The translations under genes were made by a program, and so were the position numbers. A model generated the notes under the pieces. That model ran no database searches, was not told where the DNA came from, and saw nothing but the letters and a program-made list of their open reading frames with translations. 64,000 nt of DNA, from contig NZ_JBELOI010000001.1 in NCBI RefSeq assembly GCF_040276065.1, positions 372,001-436,000 on the forward strand, written 5' to 3'. Position 1 is the first letter of the stretch. Each line of letters opens with the position of its first letter. Shown in pieces: positions 43,321 through 53,901 of the stretch. Origin of the DNA: Castellaniella sp040276065 (GTDB lineage: Bacteria; Pseudomonadota; Gammaproteobacteria; Burkholderiales; Burkholderiaceae_B).

Positions 43321-43489
43321 GCGCGCCGGGCCGTCCCAAGCGCGAATCCCCCCTTGGGGGGGGTGGCGCGCAGCGCCCAGGGGGTGACATGAGCGCGCCG
43401 GGCCGTCCCAAGCGCGAATCCCCCCTTGGGGGGGTGGCGCGCAGCGCCCAGGGGGTGACATGAGCGCGCCGGGCCGTCCCAAGCGCGAA
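43317..43489 (+). repeat. Tandem repeat triplicating the tyrA start
   Basis: Three head-to-tail copies: 43317-43388 (72 bp), 43389-43459 (71 bp) and a partial third, 43460-43489. Each begins with the tyrA start ATGAGCGCGCCGGGCCGTCC and ends with GGGGGTGAC, a ribosome-site-like sequence. The middle has CCCCCCTTGGGGGGG, one G longer in copy 1 than in copy 2. Copies 1 and 2 together form a 48-codon frame that stops at the third ATG; the tyrA frame starts only at copy 3. The length change and G-runs point to replication slippage. Confidence 0.95.
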
Positions 43490-44380
43490 TTAGGGGACGC
43501 ATCTCCCCTGGTGCCGGTCCTGGCGGTGGTGGGCATCGGTCTGATCGGCGGTTCCTTTGCCGCGGCGTTGCGCCGTGCTGGGCAAGTCGGACGGGTGCTG
43601 GGGGTAGGCCGCCGCAAGAGTTCGCTCGACCGGGCGCTGGCGCTGGGCCTGATCGACGAGGCGGTGGATTATGCCGAGGCGGCGCGGCGTGCGGACCTGA
43701 TTCTGCTGGCCACGCCGGTGGGCGCAATGCGCGGTGCGCTCGAGGCCCTGCGTCCGGATTTGCGTCCGCAGGCCCTCGTCACCGACGCCGGCAGCACCAA
43801 GTCCGACGTGGCGGCGATTGCCCGCGAGGCCTTGGGCGACCGTGTGGGCCAGTTCCTGCCCGGGCATCCGATCGCGGGGTCCGAGATGACCGGACCCGAG
43901 GCCGCCGACCCGGCGCTCTACCAAGGGCGCAAGGTGATCCTGACGCCGCTGGACGAAACGCCGGCGCACGCGCGGGCTTGGTTGACTCGGGTCTGGGAGG
44001 CCTGCGGCGCGCACGTGCTGCTGATGGATGCCGAACGGCATGATCGGGTGCTGGCGTCGGTCAGCCATGTGCCGCATTTCCTGGCGGCGGCCTATATGGC
44101 GCAGGTCGCGCGCGCGGCCGATGCCGACTTGCGACTGTCCCTGGCCGGCACGGGTTTTCGTGATTTCACGCGGATTGCCGCGGGATCCGCCGAGGTTTGG
44201 CGGGATATCTTTCTGTCCAATCGCGCTGCGGTTCTGGACGAGCTTGACGCTTTCAGCCGAGCGCTCGACGAGCTGCGCAGGACGCTTGAAAACGACCCGG
44301 ATCCCCGGGCGCTGGAAGCCTTCCTCGAACAGGCGGCGCTGGCGCGCCGCCTGTGGGACGGCAGGAGTGCAATGACATGA
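43460..44380 (+). CDS. tyrA: Prephenate dehydrogenase
   Basis: 306 residues. NAD-binding motif VVGIGLIGGSFAAAL at about residue 20, catalytic histidine in LPGHPIAGSE, and the conserved TDAGSTKSDV. Converts prephenate to 4-hydroxyphenylpyruvate for tyrosine. The start is in the third copy of the tandem repeat, followed by LGDASPLVPVLAV. Ends with ATGA overlap into aroA. Translational efficiency may depend on the repeat copies, each of which carries an ATG. Confidence 0.95.
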   Translation: MSAPGRPKRELGDASPLVPVLAVVGIGLIGGSFAAALRRAGQVGRVLGVGRRKSSLDRALALGLIDEAVDYAEAARRADLILLATPVGAMRGALEALRPDLRPQALVTDAGSTKSDVAAIAREALGDRVGQFLPGHPIAGSEMTGPEAADPALYQGRKVILTPLDETPAHARAWLTRVWEACGAHVLLMDAERHDRVLASVSHVPHFLAAAYMAQVARAADADLRLSLAGTGFRDFTRIAAGSAEVWRDIFLSNRAAVLDELDAFSRALDELRRTLENDPDPRALEAFLEQAALARRLWDGRSAMT

Positions 44381-45699
44381 ATTCCATCGACGCGCTGCGC
44401 CTAGAGCCCGCCCAGCGCGCCCAAGGCGGCGTCACGCTGCCGGGCTCCAAGAGCATTTCCAATCGCGTCTTGCTGCTGGCCGCGCTCGCCGAGGGGCAAA
44501 CGCGGCTCGAGGGGCTGCTGGCGTCGGACGATACGCGGGTGATGCTCGCGGCCCTGCGCACGCTGGGCGTGGCGGTCGACGACTCGGACCCGGAGAGCAT
44601 CGCGGTGACGGGCGCCTCGCGCTGGCCGGTCATGGATGCCGATCTGTTCCTGGGCAACGCGGGGACGGCTTTCCGGCCGTTGACGGCGGCGTTGGCCCTG
44701 ATGGGCGGGTCGTACCGCCTCTCGGGCGTGGACCGGATGCACGAACGTCCCATCGGCGATCTGGTCGAGGCCTTGCGCGGCCTGGGCTGCGAGATTCACT
44801 ACGAGGGGCGCGACGGCTATCCGCCGTTGCGTATCGGCGCGGGCAATTCCGAGGCCGCACGGACGGTGCGCGTGCGTGGCTCGGTATCCAGCCAGTTCCT
44901 CACGGCTTTGTTGATGGCCGCGCCCGTGCTCGCGGCCCGTTGGGGGCGCGAGGTCGTCATCGAGCTCGACGGCCCGCTGATTTCCAAGCCGTACATCCTC
45001 ATCACCCTGAACCTGATGGCGCGTTTCGGCGTCGAGGTGGCGCGGGAGGACTGGCACCGCTTCGTGATTCCGGCGGATGCCCGCTATCGCAGTCCGGGCC
45101 GCTACGCGGTCGAGGGCGATGCGTCCTCGGCATCCTATTTCATGGCGCTGGGCGCCATCGCCGGGGGACCGATCGAGGTGCGTGGGGCGGGGGTGCGCAG
45201 CATCCAGGGCGACATTGCCTTCGCCGATGTGCTCGAGGGCATGGGGGCGCGCATTGAGCGCGCCGACCACGCCATGACGGTCACGGGCCCCGTGGTCGCC
45301 CGCGGCGAGCGCCTGCAGGCCTTCGATCTGGATTTCAATCTGATGCCAGACGCCGCCATGACGGCGGCCGTGCTCGCGCTGTATGCCGACGGACCGTGCC
45401 GGTTGCGCAACATCGGGAGCTGGCGCGTCAAGGAGACCGACCGCATCGAGGCCATGCATGCCGAGCTGGCGCGCCTGGGTGCGCGGGTGGAATCCGGCGC
45501 GGACAGTCTGCGGGTGCACCCCATGGCCGAGGATCAGTGGCGCGTGGCAGAGATCGGCACCTATGACGATCACCGCATGGCGATGTGCTTTTCGCTGGCC
45601 AGCTTCGGGCCCGTGCCCGTCACCATCCTGGATCCGGGCTGTGTCAGCAAGACCTATCCCGCGTATTTCGAAGACTTTCGCAGGCTGATCCGTTCATGA
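44377..45699 (+). CDS. aroA: 3-phosphoshikimate 1-carboxyvinyltransferase (EPSP synthase)
   Basis: 440 residues. Motifs LPGSKSISNRVLLLAAL, LFLGNAGTAFRPLTAAL and WRVKETDRI are all present. Class I (glyphosate-sensitive) architecture judged by NAGTAxR. It makes EPSP from shikimate-3-phosphate and PEP, the last but one step to chorismate. ATGA overlap with tyrA upstream and with cmk downstream (ATG at 45696). Confidence 0.97.
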   Translation: MNSIDALRLEPAQRAQGGVTLPGSKSISNRVLLLAALAEGQTRLEGLLASDDTRVMLAALRTLGVAVDDSDPESIAVTGASRWPVMDADLFLGNAGTAFRPLTAALALMGGSYRLSGVDRMHERPIGDLVEALRGLGCEIHYEGRDGYPPLRIGAGNSEAARTVRVRGSVSSQFLTALLMAAPVLAARWGREVVIELDGPLISKPYILITLNLMARFGVEVAREDWHRFVIPADARYRSPGRYAVEGDASSASYFMALGAIAGGPIEVRGAGVRSIQGDIAFADVLEGMGARIERADHAMTVTGPVVARGERLQAFDLDFNLMPDAAMTAAVLALYADGPCRLRNIGSWRVKETDRIEAMHAELARLGARVESGADSLRVHPMAEDQWRVAEIGTYDDHRMAMCFSLASFGPVPVTILDPGCVSKTYPAYFEDFRRLIRS

Positions 45700-46370
45700 C
45701 TCTTGCTGCCCCTCCCGTCATCACCATCGATGGCCCCACCGCCTCGGGCAAGGGGACAGTGGCCATGCGCGTGGCGCAGGCCCTGGGCTGGCACGCCCTG
45801 GACAGCGGTGCGCTGTACCGGCTCACGGCGCTGGCGGTGACGCGAGCGGGCGGCGACGGCGGCGACGAGGCCCAGGCGGCCGCCGCGGCACGCGCCCTGG
45901 ACGTGGTGTTCCGGGACGGCGGCATCTGGTTGGACGGGGTCGAGGTCGGCAACGAGATCCGTCGCGAGGCGATCAGCAACCTGGCCTCCCGCGTGGCCGC
46001 CTATCCGGCGGTGCGCGCGGCCCTGCTCGAGCGCCAACGAGCCTTCCGGACGGCCCCGGGCCTGGTGGCCGATGGCCGCGACATGGGCACGGTGATCTTT
46101 CCGGATGCGCCGCTCAAGGTTTTCCTGGATGCGGACGTGAATGAGCGGGCTCTCAGGCGTCATAAACAGTTGAAGGACAAAGGCTTTTCTGCTAAGCTGT
46201 CCGACCTTTTGGAGGATCTGCGGTTACGCGATGCGCGTGACCGCGACAGGGTGCACGCGCCGCTTGTGGCGGCCGCGGACGCCGTGGTCGTGGATTCGTC
46301 CCGCATGGGGATCGATGAGACGGTCCGCAAGGTGCTCGACCTCTGGTCGGCACGAGGACTCGCAGGGTAG
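45696..46370 (+). CDS. cmk: Cytidylate kinase
   Basis: 224 residues. Nucleotide loop TIDGPTASGKGTVA, AVRAALLERQRAFR and VADGRDMGTVIFPDA, all typical of CMP kinase. Phosphorylates CMP/dCMP. Overlaps aroA by four bases and lies about 100 bases before rpsA; the aroA-cmk-rpsA order is conserved in many proteobacteria. Confidence 0.96.
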   Translation: MTLAAPPVITIDGPTASGKGTVAMRVAQALGWHALDSGALYRLTALAVTRAGGDGGDEAQAAAAARALDVVFRDGGIWLDGVEVGNEIRREAISNLASRVAAYPAVRAALLERQRAFRTAPGLVADGRDMGTVIFPDAPLKVFLDADVNERALRRHKQLKDKGFSAKLSDLLEDLRLRDARDRDRVHAPLVAAADAVVVDSSRMGIDETVRKVLDLWSARGLAG

Positions 46371-46472
46371 GGGCACAGAGGTCCGCCGCCGCCTTTGCGG
46401 GATTTTTTCACTCCACCGGGCATTGTGCCTGGTGTGTCATTGATCGCCCGATGGGCGAATGGATTATCGTTC
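46371..46472 (+). promoter_or_regulatory. rpsA leader with two stem-loops and no Shine-Dalgarno
   Basis: The 102-base leader holds CACCGGGCA and TGCCTGGTG pairing across a three-base loop (46414-46434) and TCGCCC with GGGCGA (46444-46458). No AGGAGG-type site precedes the ATG at 46473. In E. coli the rpsA start region also lacks a Shine-Dalgarno and folds into hairpins bound by S1 for autoregulation; a similar mechanism is inferred here. Confidence 0.55.
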
Positions 46473-48187
<1,715 letters not shown>

Positions 48188-48188
<1 letters not shown>

Positions 48189-48547
48189 TGGGCGGTTTGA
48201 CCAAGTCCGAGCTCATCACCATACTCGCGGGCCGCTATCCCCAACTAGCGGCCCGGGATATGGATTTTGCGGTGAAAACCCTGCTTGACGCGATGGCCGA
48301 TACCTTGTCCAGGGGCCAACGCATCGAGATCCGGGGTTTCGGCAGCTTTTCGCTGTCGCAGCGCTCGCAGCGCATCGGCCGCAATCCCAAGTCCGGCGAG
48401 AAAGTGTTGGTCCCCGCCAAGCTGGTGCCCCACTTCAAGCCCGGCAAGGAACTGCGCGAGCGCGTGGACCTTGGGCCGGATGGTGGCGATAGCGAGGAAC
48501 TCGCCACCGTGGCCGATCTCTACCAGGCGCGTGTGATCGGCGGCTGA
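48188..48547 (+). CDS. ihfB: Integration host factor subunit beta
   Basis: 119 residues. Histone-like fold with LTKSELITILA, the arm motif RGFGSFSLSQRSQRIGRNPK and a proline-centred PHFKPGKELRERV. The C-terminal 20 residues extend beyond the usual 94-residue core. The ATG overlaps the rpsA stop by one base. Bends DNA with IhfA in recombination and transcription. Followed by a terminator. Confidence 0.95.
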
Positions 48548-48574
48548 CCTTCACCTTTGGGCGGTGGTCACGGG

Positions 48575-48603
48575 CAGGCCCTCATTCGAGGGCCTGTTCT
48601 TTT
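48575..48603 (+). terminator. Intrinsic terminator after ihfB
   Basis: CAGGCCCTC and GAGGGCCTG form a perfect nine-pair stem around ATTC, followed by TTCTTTT. It closes the rpsA-ihfB transcript. Confidence 0.88.
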
Positions 48604-48676
48604 GGGGCGAGAGGCGGGCTGCGGCCCCCCGGTTTCCCCTTACAATGACGGAATTCCCACGCATGGAGCTTTGGAT

Positions 48677-49000
48677 ATGCGCTATCTGGTCTGGATACTG
48701 CGGCTGGCGATCTTCGTCATTGTGCTGCTTTTCGCCCTCAAGAACACGGCGCCGGTCGATGTGGGATTTTTTGCCGATCAAACTTTCCACCAGGTACCCC
48801 TGATCGTGGTGATGCTGATTGCCTTCGTCCTCGGCGTAGCCTTCGGCCTGCTGATCGCCGCCACGGCGGTCCTGCGCAAGCGGCGCGAGGCCGCCCGCCT
48901 GCGCCGCGAACTGGCGCGCGCCCAGGAGGCGCTCGAGCATCCGCAAACGCCGGCGGGGCCGATCATTCCCGAGACGGTTGCGCCCTTGGCGCCACTCTGA
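48677..49000 (+). CDS. lapA: Lipopolysaccharide assembly protein A-like membrane protein (DUF1049)
   Basis: 107 residues with two membrane helices at about 4-22 (MRYLVWILRLAIFVIVLLFA) and 41-63, and a charged coiled-coil-like tail (KRREAARLRRELARAQ). The spacing and the placement directly before lapB match LapA/YciS, which with LapB controls LpxC levels and LPS synthesis. A TACAAT box at 48641-48646 may be its -10. Start at 48677 with GGAG nine bases upstream. Confidence 0.88.
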   Translation: MRYLVWILRLAIFVIVLLFALKNTAPVDVGFFADQTFHQVPLIVVMLIAFVLGVAFGLLIAATAVLRKRREAARLRRELARAQEALEHPQTPAGPIIPETVAPLAPL

Positions 49001-49016
49001 CGCCGGGGCGCGCACA

Positions 49017-50228
49017 GTGTCTTTCGAGCCTTGGTGGTTGATTTTCGTGCCGGTGGTCTTCGCCCTCGGGTGGATGGCCGCGCGATTCGATTTTCGACAG
49101 ATGATTTCCGAGACCCGGAACCTGCCGGATTCCTATTTCAAGGGCCTGAATTTCCTGCTCAACGAGCAGCCGGACCGGGCCATCGATGCGTTCGTCGAGG
49201 TGGCCAAGCTCGATCCCGAGACCACCGAACTGCACTTCGCCCTGGGCAGCCTGTTCCGGCGTCGCGGCGAGATGGAACGCGCCATCCGTGTGCATCAGAG
49301 CCTGCTGACGCGCCAGGACCTGCCCATGCCCGATCGCGAGAACGCCCAGTTCGAACTGGCGCAGGATTTCCTGAAGGCCGGCATGCTGGATCGCGCCGAG
49401 CAGGGGTTCCAGGCCGTGATGCATACGCGTCATGCCCTCGAGGCGGTGCGTTCGCTCATCCGCATCTATGAATCCGAGCATGACTGGCCGCGCGCCATCG
49501 ATGCCGTGCGGCACTTGCACAAGCTGGTCGACGAGCCTGTTCCGCAGCTCGCCCATTATCAGTGCGAACTCGCCAGCGGGATGCTCGCGGCCAGGCCGCC
49601 AGACCTGGAAGGCGCCGCCCGGGCGCTCGAGGCAGCCGACAATGCCATGCGCAAGACCGGCACCAGCCCCGCGGCCGAGACCCGCGTGCGGATGCTGAGG
49701 GCGCAGTGGGCGGCGGCGAGCGGCGATGTCGAGGGCCAGCGCGCGCACCTGCAGGATGTCCTGGCCGAGGCGTCGGACTATGCGGGCCTGGTGGCCGAGC
49801 CCCTGTTGGCGTGCTACGAGGCCCTGGGGCGGCCCGACGAGGGCCTGGCCCTGTTGCAGGCCCATTACTTGCGCAACCCGACGCTCGATCTGTTCAATGT
49901 CGTCTTTCGGGCGTTGAGGGCGCGGCAGGGATCCCGGCCGGCCTGGACTTTTGCGCGTGAGGCCCTGCGTGCGCATCCTTCGCTCCTCGGGCTGGATCGT
50001 CTGCTCGAGGTCGAGATCGCACACACTCATGAGGGCGGCGGTGCCGACCAGATATTCCCCGGCGTCGACCTGGGCCTGCTGCGTTCGATGATTCACAAGC
50101 ATACCCAGCGCCTGGACCGATACGCCTGCAGCCATTGCGGCTTCGAGGCTCAGCGCTTCTACTGGCAATGCCCTGGCTGCAATACGTGGGAATCCTATGC
50201 ACCGCGCCGCCTGGAGGAATTGAAATGA
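49017..50228 (+). CDS. lapB: Lipopolysaccharide assembly protein B
   Basis: 403 residues. An N-terminal membrane segment (WWLIFVPVVFALGWMAARF), several TPR units (for example AIDAFVEVAKLDPETTELHF) and a C-terminal rubredoxin-like metal site CSHCGF...CPGCNTW near residues 370-390. This is the LapB/YciM pattern: an adaptor that binds FtsH and regulates LpxC turnover. GTG start at 49017, 16 bases after lapA. Overlaps the kinase gene downstream by four bases. Confidence 0.93.
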   Translation: MSFEPWWLIFVPVVFALGWMAARFDFRQMISETRNLPDSYFKGLNFLLNEQPDRAIDAFVEVAKLDPETTELHFALGSLFRRRGEMERAIRVHQSLLTRQDLPMPDRENAQFELAQDFLKAGMLDRAEQGFQAVMHTRHALEAVRSLIRIYESEHDWPRAIDAVRHLHKLVDEPVPQLAHYQCELASGMLAARPPDLEGAARALEAADNAMRKTGTSPAAETRVRMLRAQWAAASGDVEGQRAHLQDVLAEASDYAGLVAEPLLACYEALGRPDEGLALLQAHYLRNPTLDLFNVVFRALRARQGSRPAWTFAREALRAHPSLLGLDRLLEVEIAHTHEGGGADQIFPGVDLGLLRSMIHKHTQRLDRYACSHCGFEAQRFYWQCPGCNTWESYAPRRLEELK

Positions 50229-51157
50229 TGCCGTTTCCGGCACGAGAGGCCCGTGCCGCCAAGATTCTGGTGGTCGGCGACGTCATGCTGGATCGCTACT
50301 GGTTCGGCGAGGTCGACCGGATTTCCCCCGAGGCGCCCGTCCCCGTGGTGCGCGTGGCGCGGCGCGAGGATCGCCTGGGCGGAGCGGCCAACGTGGCGCG
50401 CAACATCGCCGCACTGGGCGCCAGGGTGGCACTGGTTGGCGTGGTCGGCGCCGACGAGGCAGGCGCGCGCGTCGGCGCGCTGGCCGCTGAGGACGGCATC
50501 GAGGCCCACCTGGTCGAGGATCCGGACGGCATGGATACCACGCTCAAGATGCGCGTCCTGGGCCGGCAGCAGCAACTGCTGCGCGTGGATTTCGAACATG
50601 CCCCGGGCGCGCGTGCGCTCGATGGCGTGGATGACCGGATGGCGGATGCGATCGCCGGGTGCCAGTTGCTGGTGCTCTCCGATTATGCCAAGGGCACGCT
50701 GGCGCGGGTCGAGGGCCTGATCCAGACGGCGCGCGCCGCCGGTGTTCCCGTGCTGGTCGACCCCAAGGGGCACCGCTATCGGCGCTATTACGGCGCCAGC
50801 ATCGTGACGCCCAACCGCAACGAAATGCAGGATGCGGTCGGCCGTTGGGATTCCGAGGATGACTTGACCCGGCGCGCCCAGGCCCTACGTGCCGAACTGG
50901 GGCTCGAGGCCCTGCTGATCACGCGTTCCGAGCAGGGCATGACACTGTTCACCGGCGAGGGCCGCCGGCATGCCGATGCCCAGGCGCACGAGGTATTCGA
51001 TGTGTCGGGGGCGGGCGATACGGTGCTCGCCACTCTGGCGGTCGCCCGCGCCGCGGGCCTGGACTGGTATGAATCGATGCTATGGGCGAACCGGGCGGGC
51101 GGCATCGTGGTCGGCAAGCTGGGCACGTCCATCGTCAGCGTGGAGGAACTCTCATGA
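50225..51157 (+). CDS. hldE: D-glycero-beta-D-manno-heptose-7-phosphate kinase
   Basis: 310 residues of the PfkB family: GGAANVARNIAALGARVALV, VLVDPKGHRYRRY and the catalytic DVSGAGDTVLATLA. This is the kinase domain only; the nucleotidyltransferase half of the E. coli HldE fusion is absent, as in Bordetella and relatives where it is a separate gene. It acts in ADP-heptose synthesis for the LPS core. Overlaps lapB and hldD at both ends. Confidence 0.92.
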   Translation: MMPFPAREARAAKILVVGDVMLDRYWFGEVDRISPEAPVPVVRVARREDRLGGAANVARNIAALGARVALVGVVGADEAGARVGALAAEDGIEAHLVEDPDGMDTTLKMRVLGRQQQLLRVDFEHAPGARALDGVDDRMADAIAGCQLLVLSDYAKGTLARVEGLIQTARAAGVPVLVDPKGHRYRRYYGASIVTPNRNEMQDAVGRWDSEDDLTRRAQALRAELGLEALLITRSEQGMTLFTGEGRRHADAQAHEVFDVSGAGDTVLATLAVARAAGLDWYESMLWANRAGGIVVGKLGTSIVSVEELS

Positions 51158-52152
51158 TCATCGTGACCGGCGGCGCCGGCTTTATCGGCAGCAATCTCGT
51201 GCGCGGCCTCAACCGGCGTGGCATCGACGACATCCTGGTGGTCGACGACCTGAGCGACGGCGACAAGTTCCTGAACATGGTCGACCTGCGCATCGCAGAC
51301 TACCTGCACAAGGACGAATTCCGGCGGCTGGTGTGTTCCGGCGAACTGCCCCGGCCCGAGGCGGTGCTGCATCAGGGCGCCTGCTCGGACACCACCGAGC
51401 GCGACGGCCGCTACATGCTGGACAACAATTACCGGGTCACACTCGAACTGTTCGAGTATTGCCAGGCGCGCGAGGTGCCTCTGTTGTACGCCTCGTCGGC
51501 TGCCGTGTATGGCGCGGGCCCGCGCTATGTCGAGGATCCGGCCTTCGAGGCGCCGCTGAACGTCTACGGCTATTCCAAGCTGTTGTTCGACCAGGTGTTG
51601 CGCCGGCACATGGACCGGCTCACCGCGCCGGTGGTGGGCCTGCGTTATTTCAATGTCTATGGCCCCAGCGAGCAGCACAAGGGGCGCATGGCATCCGTGG
51701 CCTTCCATAACATGAATCAGTACGCCGCCGAAGGGCACGTGCGGTTGTTCGGCGGCTGGGACGGCTATCCCGATGGCGGGCAGCAGCGTGACTTCATCTA
51801 TGTCGAGGACGTGGTCAAGGTCAATCTGTTTTTCCTCGACCACCCCGAGATTTCTGGGATTTTCAACTGCGGCACGGGCCGCGCCCAACCGTTCAACGAT
51901 GTGGCGCAAACCGTCGTCAACTCCCTGAGGATCCACCAGGGGCGCCTGGCGCTGCCCCTGGAGGAGCTCGTGGCCCAGCAGTCCCTGCGCTACATCGCGT
52001 TTCCCGACGACCTCAAGGGCCGCTATCAGAGCCATACCGAGGCTGACCTGACCCGGCTGCGGGCGGCGGGGTACGAGGGCGCCTTCCGCGATGTGCAAGC
52101 CGGCGTGTCGGCCTATGCCCAGCGGCTGATCGAACAGGGGCGCTTGCCCTAG
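51154..52152 (+). CDS. hldD: ADP-L-glycero-D-manno-heptose 6-epimerase
   Basis: 332 residues. NADP Rossmann motif GGAGFIGSNLVRGL, catalytic YGYSKLLFDQ (YxxxK) and AYGAG-type ASSAAVYGAGPRYV. The conserved NQYAAEGHVRLFGG and RDFIYVEDV stretches fit HldD. Converts the D-glycero to the L-glycero form of ADP-heptose. ATGA overlap with the kinase gene, so the two-step pathway is coupled. Confidence 0.96.
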   Translation: MIIVTGGAGFIGSNLVRGLNRRGIDDILVVDDLSDGDKFLNMVDLRIADYLHKDEFRRLVCSGELPRPEAVLHQGACSDTTERDGRYMLDNNYRVTLELFEYCQAREVPLLYASSAAVYGAGPRYVEDPAFEAPLNVYGYSKLLFDQVLRRHMDRLTAPVVGLRYFNVYGPSEQHKGRMASVAFHNMNQYAAEGHVRLFGGWDGYPDGGQQRDFIYVEDVVKVNLFFLDHPEISGIFNCGTGRAQPFNDVAQTVVNSLRIHQGRLALPLEELVAQQSLRYIAFPDDLKGRYQSHTEADLTRLRAAGYEGAFRDVQAGVSAYAQRLIEQGRLP

Positions 52153-52319
52153 TTCGCGCATTGGGCCGCGGCGGTGGGGGCCGGATGGCGCCGTCGCCGC
52201 GCCTGCGACAACCCCATGGCTCGCGGCTTGTCCGCATGGGCGCGAACCTCCCCCAGGCCTGCCCTTGACGAGTGCGGCGAGCGATCATGGACGGACTCAT
52301 ACCACACGAGGAGCCCACC

Positions 52320-52775
52320 ATGAATCCCTTTCTTCATCCCACCGTCGCCCAGCCCTTGCGCACCGGCTCACGCCGTTCCTCCAGGCTGATCCCGCCGCGC
52401 ACCTTCGCGAGACGCCGCGCGCCTCGCGGCCGGCGTCTCGCACGCGCCCTGGGCGCCGCGGGCCTGGCTGCGGTCACCTGGTCGGGCGGCACGTTCGCCC
52501 TGGACCTGAACACGGCGACGCTTGCGCAACTGCAGGGCATCCGCGGTATCGGCCCCAAGACCGCGCAGACCATTCACCACGAGCGCGAACGCGGCGGGCG
52601 CTACACCTCGTTCGAGGACCTGTCCGACCGGGTGCGGGGCATCGGCCCACGGCGGGCCGATGCGCTGCGCGCGGCTGGCCTGAGCATTGATACGGGACCA
52701 GCGGCGCTCGCCGCGCCGCCGGATGCGGCCGGGCGCGCCAAGGCCTCCGGGCCGGTACCGCCCCGGCGCCCCTGA
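52320..52775 (+). CDS. ComEA-like helix-hairpin-helix DNA-binding protein
   Basis: 151 residues. A basic N-terminus (about 55 residues) precedes a hydrophobic segment ALGAAGLAAVTWSGGTFAL that could be a signal or anchor, then the HhH pair LDLNTATLAQLQGIRGIGPK and FEDLSDRVRGIGPRRADALR. This is the ComEA pattern used in DNA uptake. GAGGAG precedes the ATG at 52320. The tail is Pro/Ala-rich. It lies between hldD and cysM, as in related genera. Confidence 0.88.
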   Translation: MNPFLHPTVAQPLRTGSRRSSRLIPPRTFARRRAPRGRRLARALGAAGLAAVTWSGGTFALDLNTATLAQLQGIRGIGPKTAQTIHHERERGGRYTSFEDLSDRVRGIGPRRADALRAAGLSIDTGPAALAAPPDAAGRAKASGPVPPRRP

Positions 52776-52827
52776 GGGCTGTGGGGCCGTGAGGCGGAAT
52801 GTTGATGCCGGGTGTATGATTTCGAGC

Positions 52828-53733
52828 ATGAAAACGTACCCCACCATCGAAGACATCATCGGCTCCACTCCCATGGTGCGCCTGCAGCGCATCCCGGGCG
52901 AGGCGGGGCAGGCGCGTGGCAACGTGGTCCTCGCCAAGCTCGAGGGCAACAACCCGGCGGGCTCGGTCAAGGACCGTGCCGCCGCGTTCATGATCCGCGG
53001 CGCCGAGCAGCGCGGCGAGATCGCTCCGGGCGACACTCTGATCGAGGCGACCAGCGGCAACACCGGCATCGCCCTGGCGATGGCCGCGGCCGTGCGCGGC
53101 TATCGCATGATCCTCATCATGCCGGACAATTCATCCCAAGAGCGCTGCGCGGCGATGACGGCCTATGGGGCCGAACTCATCCTGACGCCGTCCCAGGGGG
53201 GCGGCATGGAGTACGCTCGCGACCTTGCCTTGCAGATGCAGGCCGAGGGCAAGGGCAAGGTCCTGGATCAGTTCGCCAATCCAGACAACCCCAGGGCCCA
53301 TGCCGAGACCACCGGTCCCGAGATCTGGGAACAGACCGAGGGGCGTATCACCCACTTTGTCAGCGCCATGGGCACGACCGGCACCATCATGGGAGTCGGC
53401 TCCTACCTGCATGGGCGCAATCCAGAGCTGCGCGTGATCGGCGCCCAGCCGGCCGAGGGCGCGCACATCCCGGGCATCCGCAAATGGCCCGAGGCCTACC
53501 AGCCTTCGATCTATGACGCCTCGCGCGTCGATGCCTTCGAGCTCATCTCGCAGGAGCAGGCCGAGGCGATGGCGCGCCGCCTGGCCGCCGAGGAGGGCAT
53601 CTTCGGCGGCATCTCGTCGGCGGGCGCGGCGGTGGCCGCGATGCGGGTGGCCGCCACGGTGCGCGACGCCACCATCGTGTTCATCGTCTGCGACCGCGGC
53701 GACCGCTATCTGTCGACCGGCGTGTTCGGCTGA
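52828..53733 (+). CDS. cysM: Cysteine synthase B
   Basis: 301 residues. PLP lysine in NNPAGSVKDRAA, the TSGNTGIALAMAAAVRG loop and GTTGTIMGVG phosphate loop. The N-terminus KTYPTIEDIIGSTPMVRLQRI (split here as MKTYPTIEDIIGSTPM) is typical of CysM rather than CysK. Makes cysteine from O-acetylserine and sulfide or thiosulfate. An ATG at 52816 is an alternative start. Its 3' end faces a degraded gene on the other strand. Confidence 0.95.
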   Translation: MKTYPTIEDIIGSTPMVRLQRIPGEAGQARGNVVLAKLEGNNPAGSVKDRAAAFMIRGAEQRGEIAPGDTLIEATSGNTGIALAMAAAVRGYRMILIMPDNSSQERCAAMTAYGAELILTPSQGGGMEYARDLALQMQAEGKGKVLDQFANPDNPRAHAETTGPEIWEQTEGRITHFVSAMGTTGTIMGVGSYLHGRNPELRVIGAQPAEGAHIPGIRKWPEAYQPSIYDASRVDAFELISQEQAEAMARRLAAEEGIFGGISSAGAAVAAMRVAATVRDATIVFIVCDRGDRYLSTGVFG

Positions 53734-53734
53734 G

Positions 53735-53862
53735 TCGGGGCTCAGGCGGCCTGCGATGCCGATACCGCCGCGCGCATAGCCCGCGTCCGCCGCTGCCTGT
53801 ATCAGGCGCGGCGGCGTCAGCCCGAGGGCGGACAGGTGTGCCAGTGAATAGCGATGTTTCAC
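53735..53862 (-). pseudogene. N-terminal remnant of a sugar-phosphate isomerase/epimerase
   Basis: About 42 codons start MKHRYSLAHLSALGLTPPRL and IQAAADAGY, the N-terminus of TIM-barrel isomerase/epimerase (AP endonuclease 2-like) proteins. After GYARG the frame loses similarity and runs antisense into cysM, so the rest of a roughly 280-residue gene has been deleted. It is the third gene of a decayed operon with the SnoaL-like remnant and the epimerase at 54.1 kb. Confidence 0.55.
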
Positions 53863-53901
53863 TTTTGAGACCTCAGTAGTCCTGGAGCCAGTCCATTGCG
53901 G

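Noticed and set aside
43317..43463. 48-codon frame made by the first two tandem-repeat copies
   Set aside because: Arises from duplication of the tyrA start; low-complexity Gly/Arg peptide, more likely a by-product than a gene, so recorded as a repeat.
40999..43617. 872-codon open frame antisense to serC, pheA and hisC
   Set aside because: Shadow of three well-identified genes; composition mirrors their codon bias and no start context supports it.
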